NCBI GenBank assembly: GCA_009785015.1
Contig: WQXD01000083.1
Span: forward strand, 1 to 12,063
Direction: 5' to 3'
DNA length: 12,063 nt
DNA from: Oscillospiraceae bacterium
GTDB taxonomy: Bacteria > Bacillota_A > Clostridia > Oscillospirales > WRJC01
Part shown: piece after piece, positions 7,103 to 12,063 of the stretch
How positions within the stretch are numbered: the first letter of the stretch is position 1
How the letters are laid out: the number at the start of each line of letters is the position of its first letter
Program-made: the position numbers and the translations under genes
The notes under the pieces: model-generated
What the model was told of the DNA's origin: nothing
Database searches by the model: none
The model's input: only the letters and a program-made list of their open reading frames with translations

Positions 7103-8877
7103 ATGGCGGCAATGAAGAACGTTTTTACGAGGAACGGCTGGTCGCGGACGCCGAGGCGACGCAAAAGGCGCTGACTGAGGCACTCGACGAATTGGATGTC
7201 ATACGTTCAGGCGCCGCCGCGCGAGGTGTCATGGGAGCGGAGTTTTCCGAGTGGCTGCGCAAGGCCTCCGCAGATATAAAGCACAGGCAAAACGATACAT
7301 TCAATATAGTGGTGGTCGGCGATTTCAAACGCGGCAAATCCACGCTCGTCAACGCGCTGCTCGGCGAGGATGCGGTGCATGCCGGCGCCACGCCCGAGAC
7401 GGCCACCTTGAACCGCATAACATGGGACAAAGAGCGCTCAATTGAAGCAGTCCTCAAAAACAAGCGCAAAGTCACGCTTTCCCGCGACGAATTGAAACGC
7501 GAAAATCTTGAAAAAATTATGCCGAATCTGCCTTCGCCGATCGGATATATAGATATAAAAATCCCGCTGGAAATTTTAAAAGATGTGCGCGTTGTGGATA
7601 CCCCGGGCATCGGCGATCTGTTGAAACAGTTTGACAATTTGGTGCGGGATTATATCCTGTTTGCCGACGCGGTGATTTATGTCGTCTCCGCGCTGTCGCC
7701 GTTGTCGGAAACCGAGCAGGCGTTTTTGTGCGCGGCGATCCTGCCTCAAAATGTGTCAAAATTGTTTGTAGTCATAAATATGTGCGACTGCCTCGACGAC
7801 GAAAGCGAAGTAGAGAGGATCACCGCGTTGATAAGAGAGCGCACAGAGCGCATCTTCACCCAAAGCTATATCTATCCGGTCAGCGCGCTCGACGAGGTGT
7901 GCCGCCTCAAGAATTTGCAGCGTCCCAACAAAAAGCTCGAACATATGCTGGGTGCGTCGTTTGACGAACTGCGAACTTCAATCAATTCGCAAATACTCGA
8001 CTGCCGGGATATAATACAGGTTGACCGGCTCAGTTCCATGCTGCGCCGGCTTTTCGCGGAGATGGAGGCCAAAATCGCCATGCTGGAATCCGCGCTGGAA
8101 ATCGAAGCGGGAAACTACTCGAAGATTTTGGGGGACTATGAAAACCAAAACTCCGACCTTGTCCGTGAAATTGAAGCCCATAAAACGCGGATCCATGTCG
8201 CCGTGTCCGATATGCGCCGCGAAGCGGAAGGCTGGATGTCCGCCTTTATGGAACGCATGAAAGGCGAGGTACAGAAGGCGAATGTATTTAAATTGGAACA
8301 GCTTGAAAAGCATTTCCATTTCTATTTCATAGACATGGTGCGCGAAGCGCTGATGCAGTGCGCCCAAACGCACTCCCGCAAGGTTTCCGAAATGATGGAT
8401 GAAAGCATACAGGCGCTGTGGGATACCGCCGCTCAAAAGTCGCTGAACCGCAAAATCGCGTCGGTTTCGTCCGGTATAAAATGGACTTCCTTCGACAGCG
8501 TTATGATGGGAGCGGCCACCGCAGGCGAGGCGCTGCCGGACTTGGGGCTGCTGACTTTGATAGGGCAAGCCGCCCTCGGATTCGCGAAATCAAAAGGCGC
8601 CCCGAAACGCACGGACGTCTATACGGAAAATATCCTCGGAAATTACCCGCAAATCACCGGACAGGTTTTGCCGCAAGTGGAAAAGATATACGCGGATTTC
8701 AACGGATACGTCGATTCGCAGCTGGAGGAATCCTATCAAAAGAGGCTTGATGAGTCGGTAAACGCCATCAAACAGGCTCAGGACATCTCAAAGCGCAGCG
8801 GCGCCGAACGCGACGAGGCGCTCGCGGCGCTTGAGCAGCTGAAATCCGAAGTAAAACGTCTTTCAGAATTATTTTAG
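7099..8877 (+). CDS. Dynamin-like GTPase C
   Basis: Third dynamin-like GTPase, 592 residues, more divergent than A and B. The nucleotide site is well kept: P-loop G74-DFKRGKST-82, a TPETAT G2-like stretch, G3 D167-TPG-170 followed by IGD, and a G4-like N227-MCD-230. After the GTPase domain come a coiled-coil-prone helix (about 315-365), a further helical region, and a short moderately hydrophobic segment (about 468-498, containing LGLLTLIGQAALGFA) that could be a reduced paddle. A charged coiled coil (about 541-592) closes the protein. The start overlaps the peptidase stop as ATGA, with a G-rich ribosome site at 7087-7091. Coupled synthesis with the peptidase and proximity to A and B suggest one complex or pathway, as with paired bacterial dynamin-like proteins. 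The cellular role is not known from sequence. Confidence 0.93.
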   Translation: MNGGNEERFYEERLVADAEATQKALTEALDELDVIRSGAAARGVMGAEFSEWLRKASADIKHRQNDTFNIVVVGDFKRGKSTLVNALLGEDAVHAGATPETATLNRITWDKERSIEAVLKNKRKVTLSRDELKRENLEKIMPNLPSPIGYIDIKIPLEILKDVRVVDTPGIGDLLKQFDNLVRDYILFADAVIYVVSALSPLSETEQAFLCAAILPQNVSKLFVVINMCDCLDDESEVERITALIRERTERIFTQSYIYPVSALDEVCRLKNLQRPNKKLEHMLGASFDELRTSINSQILDCRDIIQVDRLSSMLRRLFAEMEAKIAMLESALEIEAGNYSKILGDYENQNSDLVREIEAHKTRIHVAVSDMRREAEGWMSAFMERMKGEVQKANVFKLEQLEKHFHFYFIDMVREALMQCAQTHSRKVSEMMDESIQALWDTAAQKSLNRKIASVSSGIKWTSFDSVMMGAATAGEALPDLGLLTLIGQAALGFAKSKGAPKRTDVYTENILGNYPQITGQVLPQVEKIYADFNGYVDSQLEESYQKRLDESVNAIKQAQDISKRSGAERDEALAALEQLKSEVKRLSELF

Positions 8878-8892
8878 CGGAGGTGGTGGCCG

Positions 8893-9480
8893 ATGATGAT
8901 ATGCAAAAAATGCAAAGCCGAAATGCCTGACGATACATATTTCTGCGAAAAGTGCGGCGAGCTGATGTATGGACAGGACGGCGAAGCCGCCGATGTGAAG
9001 AGCGAGGGCAAATATTGTCATTCATGCGGCGATAAATTGAGTCCCGCGGCGGTTTTTTGCCCCAAATGCGGAACAAAACAGGAGCCCGGTAACGCGCTTG
9101 CCGCTCCGGGTATGAATGACGCGCCGCAGCCGCAGCTTGCTCCCGCGGCTTTTGCCGACTCCTCAAATAACAAATTGGGTGAATTCAATGTCTCGATAAA
9201 CAGCGTTTCCTCCATAAGAAAACTGATCGGCGTCACGAACATGGGCAAATTGTCGGTTTTTAACAACCGCCTCGAATTCAAGCCGGGCGCGCTCAATGTG
9301 TTCGACACGGTTATTACCATACCGGCAAGTGAAATTACCGCAGTCAATATTGTCAGTGTTTATGGCTTTCAAAACGGCGTCCAGGTTGTTTTGCGTTCGG
9401 GCCAGGAACATATTTTTATACCTACCGTATGGGAAAGGGACCGGCTGATCGAATTGATCCGCTCTCAGCTAAGCGGATGA
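8893..9480 (+). CDS. Double zinc-ribbon protein with possible PH-like C-terminal domain
   Basis: Small protein of 195 residues. Two zinc ribbons are clear: C4/C7 with C18/C21, and C42/C45 with C56/C59, each a CxxC pair followed by CxxCG. A Pro/Ala-rich linker (about 62-90) leads to a C-terminal domain (about 95-195) of alternating beta-strand character ending in an amphipathic helix (WERDRLIELIRSQL). That pattern suits a PH/GRAM-like fold, but I assign it only by pattern. Such proteins are usually adaptors; membrane or protein binding by the C-terminal part is an inference. GGAGG at 8879-8883 precedes the start by 9 nt, and a second ATG follows directly at 8896. It lies 15 nt after GTPase C and most likely belongs to the same operon, perhaps linking the GTPases to a partner. 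No enzymatic motif is seen. Confidence 0.85.
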   Translation: MMICKKCKAEMPDDTYFCEKCGELMYGQDGEAADVKSEGKYCHSCGDKLSPAAVFCPKCGTKQEPGNALAAPGMNDAPQPQLAPAAFADSSNNKLGEFNVSINSVSSIRKLIGVTNMGKLSVFNNRLEFKPGALNVFDTVITIPASEITAVNIVSVYGFQNGVQVVLRSGQEHIFIPTVWERDRLIELIRSQLSG

Positions 9481-9506
9481 AACATTTTGACAAATTTGCC
9501 AAATAT

Positions 9507-9512
9507 AAGGAG
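9507..9512 (+). promoter_or_regulatory. Ribosome binding site that decides the Uma2 start
   Basis: AAGGAG lies 6 nt before the ATG at 9519. It favours this start over in-frame ATGs at 9429 (inside the zinc-ribbon gene) and 9477. The 9477 ATG overlaps the previous stop as ATGA and could still serve as a coupled alternative start adding 14 residues. Confidence 0.75.
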
Positions 9513-9518
9513 AAAAAC

Positions 9519-10214
9519 ATGGATAATTTGGCCCGGCAGAAAAGATACACCTATGCGGATTATTTGACGTGGAAGGGCGATGTCCGTTATGAGATTATAG
9601 ACGGTACAGCCTACGCGATGGCGGGCCCGTCACAAGCGCATCAGAGAATAACCAAGAAATTAGTCAGGCAGTTCGACGATTTTTTGAGGGGCAAAACTTG
9701 CGAAGTATTTCATGCCCCCCTTGATGTGCGCCTTAATGCAAACAGTTTTGACGATGTTGTGGTACAGCCCGATATATTCGTAGTGTGCGAACAATCAAAA
9801 CATAGCGGAAGAAGCGTCAGGGGCGCGCCGGATTTGATAATTGAAATATTATCGCCGTATAATGCGCGCCATGATACATTTATAAAATTCCGGCAGTATC
9901 AAAAGGCGGGGGTAAAAGAATACTGGATAGCCGACCCCATACGCAGGACTGTCGAAGTATATATACTGCAAAACGGAAAATATGGAGTAGGCAGCGTTTA
10001 CAGAGATGATGACGTTGTCCCGGTCCATATTTTAGAGGGGTGTAAAATAAATTTGGCCGAAGTATTCTATGACAGCATTGAGCCGGAAGAAGATGATGAA
10101 TCGGAAATAAGAAACAATATAATCCGGGCGTTAAAGGCGAGCGGCGTAAACATGAGCGACGAGCAGGTGGAGAAAGCCGTTAAAATTTTGGAATCCGGCC
10201 AAAATATTTTTTAG
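9519..10214 (+). CDS. Uma2-family (DUF820) PD-(D/E)XK nuclease-like protein
   Basis: Predicted restriction-endonuclease-fold protein of the Uma2 family, 231 residues. Family hallmarks run in order: YTYADYLTW near the N-terminus, Y24-EIIDG, a QAHQRI stretch, VVQPD85IFVV, PDLIIE109ILSP, D119 and K123, then AGVKEYWIADP (130-140). D85 and E109 fit the acidic metal-binding positions of the PD-(D/E)XK core. Uma2 proteins are very abundant in cyanobacteria and also found in Bacillota and Chloroflexota. Their biological substrate is poorly known, so nuclease activity is predicted, not certain. The C-terminal tail (about 188-231) is acidic and then helical. It lies 38 nt after the zinc-ribbon gene and may be the last gene of the operon or an unrelated insertion, since Uma2 genes occur in many contexts. 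Its TAG stop overlaps the stop of the convergent acetamidase gene. Confidence 0.92.
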   Translation: MDNLARQKRYTYADYLTWKGDVRYEIIDGTAYAMAGPSQAHQRITKKLVRQFDDFLRGKTCEVFHAPLDVRLNANSFDDVVVQPDIFVVCEQSKHSGRSVRGAPDLIIEILSPYNARHDTFIKFRQYQKAGVKEYWIADPIRRTVEVYILQNGKYGVGSVYRDDDVVPVHILEGCKINLAEVFYDSIEPEEDDESEIRNNIIRALKASGVNMSDEQVEKAVKILESGQNIF

Positions 10215-11095
10215 AAATCTCGTATAACTTCCTTTTTTATCTCCATGCGCATGGTTTTTTGCGGGTTCACGATTTGGCATACCCGCAAATCGCCGTAAAG
10301 GGCGATAGCGAGCGCGGCATCGGCAGGCTTTTGGCCGTGGTATGTTTCGAGTATGTAACGCATATCCGAAATTGCCAGCTCGCTCGCCTTTTCCATTGTT
10401 TCGGCGGACGCCGCGGTCGAAATGATTTCTTTTGACATCACCAGAGGCCTGTGTATCTTCATATTTTTGTTCACTCTCACGGTGATATCGACTTCGGCGC
10501 AAATTTCAACGCCCTGGCCGAACACCTCGCCGTCGCCCATAATTCCGTGAATATCTCCGATGCCGAAGAGCGCCCCTTCGACAAACACGGGCAAATATAC
10601 CGTGGCCCCTGCGGTTACGGCGTTGTTGTCCATGTTGCCGCCGTGGTCGCCCGCTTCCACGGTGAGCCCCGAGTGCCCTTTGAAATTTTCAAAATGATCG
10701 GCGACGCCGATGACGCCGATCATAGGTCTCGCAGGCAGTATTTTGTCATTATGCAATATATGCAAACTGCCGCCGGACAGCGCCTCAACTTCGATATACT
10801 CCCGTCCGCTGCGGCTCGGAACGTTTAAAAATCCCCTGCCGGCCAATTTGATATCGTGTATTTCGATTTCAAGCGTATCTTCCGGCATCGCCTCCTTTAC
10901 ATAGATGGGGCCGGTCGCGGGATTTGCGTGCGATATGACGTATTCCCTCGTCAATTTACCGTCGCGGTCGTCAGCGGATCTGCCAAATAAAGCGTCAAGG
11001 GTTTCCAATGTCAGCCTGCCGCCCGACGAAATTTCGGCGCACGGCTGGATTTCCGGAATAAACCGGTTATATATTTTATCTCTTGTTATTCTCAT
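10211..11095 (-). CDS. Acetamidase/formamidase family protein
   Basis: Predicted cytoplasmic amidohydrolase releasing ammonia from formamide, acetamide or related short amides; the true substrate cannot be read from sequence. The 294-residue length is normal for the compact bacterial form. Typical motifs are NPATGPIYV (58-66) followed by an acidic EAMPEDTLEIEI stretch, D150-HGGNMD (150-156), and GDIHGIMGDGE (179-189), which supply the conserved metal/active-site residues of the family. The start at 11095 is chosen because AAGGAG on the - strand (11102-11107) lies 6 nt before it and the family-like sequence begins MRITRDK. An in-frame ATG further upstream at 11179 lies inside the preceding gene. 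It follows the propeller-like gene by 16 nt, so the two probably form one operon. Its TAA stop overlaps the Uma2 stop. Confidence 0.95.
   Translation of the reverse strand: MRITRDKIYNRFIPEIQPCAEISSGGRLTLETLDALFGRSADDRDGKLTREYVISHANPATGPIYVKEAMPEDTLEIEIHDIKLAGRGFLNVPSRSGREYIEVEALSGGSLHILHNDKILPARPMIGVIGVADHFENFKGHSGLTVEAGDHGGNMDNNAVTAGATVYLPVFVEGALFGIGDIHGIMGDGEVFGQGVEICAEVDITVRVNKNMKIHRPLVMSKEIISTAASAETMEKASELAISDMRYILETYHGQKPADAALAIALYGDLRVCQIVNPQKTMRMEIKKEVIRDF
10243..10260 (+). terminator. Weak candidate intrinsic terminator after the + strand block
   Basis: A perfect 12-base palindrome (10243-10254) is followed by six T. It could form a very short hairpin 28 nt past the Uma2 stop. The stem is at most 4-5 bp, and the palindrome results from Met-Arg-Met codons of the acetamidase on the other strand, so it may be coincidence. 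No better terminator is visible between the convergent genes. Confidence 0.2.
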
Positions 11096-11101
11096 GATCG
11101 G

Positions 11102-11107
11102 CTCCTT
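11102..11107 (-). promoter_or_regulatory. Ribosome binding site of the acetamidase gene
   Basis: Read on the - strand this is AAGGAG, 6 nt upstream of the ATG at 11095. It sits in the 16-nt gap after the propeller-like gene, in a run of A residues, and fixes the start against the longer reading from 11179. Confidence 0.8.
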
Positions 11108-11111
11108 TTTT

Positions 11112-12063
11112 TTAATCGAAAATAAACTCGCCCCTGTAGTTTGAATAGTTGTATTCCTGATACCGTTTCCTGCCGCCAAACGCCAATTTCGACGGATTGT
11201 CCTCCTGGGTGTATATATACATCATCCCCTCGTTCCAGCATAGGATTTCTTCGCGTTCGTCTCCGAATAGATCGGCCGCGTCGCAGCATAACTCGGGGTG
11301 CCCGTCGTTTGGAAACTCCACGACGCGATCGCCGCAGCCGTCATACAGCCCGCCGAATTTCGAACTCGCGGAATAGAGCGCGAGTATTTTGCCGTCCGCG
11401 CTCCAGGATACGGGGGTTATAATGTTGCCGTTTGCCCACGGCTCAAATGAAAACAGCTTGTTTCCCCTGCAGTCATAATAGGCGACAATACCCGTATTGC
11501 GCCAGAAAGTAGTCACGCATATTTCAAGCCCCGGCAATTCGGGGCAATAATTCGCGACGCTTACTCTCTGCGCGTGCCCGAGTTTATCCTGCGCGATTAT
11601 GAATCCGTTTTGATCCGCGAGTATAAATCCGTCCTCGCCGGAAGCGAGGGCGATTTGATATTTTTTGTTTCCGGGGTCGAATCTGCCTATCACTATTTCG
11701 TCGACATGGCAGTCCATGCCCGGCAGCTCCCAGATCAATTTGCCGTCTGCGTCAAAAAGCGAATGGCCCGCCAGGAGTTCGTCCCTGCCGTCGCCGTTTA
11801 TATCAAAGGCATACGGAAAATGCCCGCAGTTTACATATCGGTGCCACAATAACCCGAAATTTTCGTCATAGGCCCAAATGTTGTTATACCTGTCTTTGAC
11901 CAATATATCGGAAGGGCGCCTTTTGCCGGAAAAATTGCATATCCTGATACTGTCAGCCACGATTCTATCGAGAATTGTATTCTGATATATCTTATACCTG
12001 TCGTGTTTTACCGATTTCGGCGCAGGGACACAATATTTTGTCATCCCGGTTGACGCGTCCGCC
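11112..12063 (-). CDS. Beta-propeller-like (FG-GAP/VCBS-type repeat) protein, 5' partial
   Basis: Function not recognised. The visible part (310 residues from an in-frame ATG at 12044) consists of successive beta-rich repeats of the kind FDINGDGRDELLAGHSLFDADGKLIWEL. They include a calcium-binding-like DINGDGRDE (81-89) and related strands at DEIVIGRFDPGN, SVANYCPELPGLEI, VSWSADGKILALY and AADLFGDEREEIL. This suits a propeller of about 6-8 blades. The repeat style recalls the propeller of family 11 rhamnogalacturonan lyases, but I do not see enough to call an enzyme. The frame stays open to the right edge and the ATG at 12044 has no ribosome site, so the gene probably begins outside the window. 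Secretion therefore cannot be judged. It is followed after 16 nt by the acetamidase gene, suggesting co-transcription; whether they share a pathway is unclear. Confidence 0.75.
   Translation of the reverse strand, partial: ADASTGMTKYCVPAPKSVKHDRYKIYQNTILDRIVADSIRICNFSGKRRPSDILVKDRYNNIWAYDENFGLLWHRYVNCGHFPYAFDINGDGRDELLAGHSLFDADGKLIWELPGMDCHVDEIVIGRFDPGNKKYQIALASGEDGFILADQNGFIIAQDKLGHAQRVSVANYCPELPGLEICVTTFWRNTGIVAYYDCRGNKLFSFEPWANGNIITPVSWSADGKILALYSASSKFGGLYDGCGDRVVEFPNDGHPELCCDAADLFGDEREEILCWNEGMMYIYTQEDNPSKLAFGGRKRYQEYNYSNYRGEFIFD

Noticed and set aside
7978..8568. 196-codon open frame on the - strand inside GTPase C
   Set aside because: Opposite-strand shadow of a conserved coding region; its translation is His/Arg-rich with no domain signature.
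2315..8877. Naming the block as the known Leo (LeoA-type) or CrfC dynamin system
   Set aside because: Only the general dynamin-like GTPase domain is shared; I cannot match the partner genes, and Leo systems are not known to include an M48 peptidase, so no named system is assigned.
9429..9518. Longer start for the Uma2 gene
   Set aside because: The extra residues are unlike the family and overlap the zinc-ribbon gene; the ATG at 9519 has AAGGAG 6 nt before it. The ATG at 9477 is kept only as an alternative.
11096..11179. Longer start for the acetamidase gene
   Set aside because: The 28 extra residues overlap the 3' end of the propeller-like gene, and the ATG at 11095 has a strong ribosome site.
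1..12063. CRISPR arrays, tRNA or rRNA genes, insertion sequences, riboswitches
   Set aside because: Looked for by eye on both strands; I saw no regularly spaced repeats, cloverleaf-like genes, transposase genes or terminal inverted repeats, and the intergenic gaps are too short for a riboswitch.

Overview
The window looks like chromosomal DNA from a Bacillota (probably clostridial) bacterium. The grounds are a copper-amine-oxidase-N-like domain joined to an M23 peptidase (a cell-wall architecture common in that phylum), strong purine-rich Shine-Dalgarno sites before most genes, near-balanced base composition, and a Uma2-type nuclease and an acetamidase/formamidase of types frequent there. The phylum is inferred; there is no rRNA or other decisive marker.

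Layout. Seven or eight genes run left to right on the + strand from the left edge to 10214. They are a membrane-anchored M23 peptidase (5' end outside the window), the universal P-loop ATPase YchF, and then an accessory block. That block holds dynamin-like GTPase A, dynamin-like GTPase B with a long Gly/Ala-rich hydrophobic segment, an M48-type zinc metallopeptidase, dynamin-like GTPase C, a double-zinc-ribbon protein with a possible PH-like C-terminal domain, and a Uma2-family PD-(D/E)XK protein. Gaps are 38 nt or less, and B, the peptidase and C are joined by TGATG and ATGA stop/start overlaps. On the - strand, converging on this block, are an acetamidase/formamidase and, upstream of it, a beta-propeller-like protein that runs off the right edge. 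The Uma2 and acetamidase stop codons overlap.

The part most worth attention is the accessory block at 2315-9480 (possibly to 10214). Three dynamin-superfamily GTPases in a row is unusual. A and B are clear paralogues: they align without a gap for 110 residues, with about 62 identities by hand count. Only B has an obvious bilayer-inserting segment, so a hetero-oligomeric membrane-remodelling machine like the paired bacterial dynamin-like proteins is plausible. An M48 peptidase translationally coupled between B and C recalls the mitochondrial pair OMA1 (M48) and OPA1 (dynamin-like), in which stress-triggered proteolysis controls a membrane GTPase. I propose a proteolytically controlled dynamin module for membrane stress or phage defence. 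This is inference from gene content and order; no function is demonstrated here.

I saw no tRNA, rRNA, CRISPR array, insertion sequence or convincing promoter. The window is almost entirely coding, with no gene-free stretch over 300 bases.
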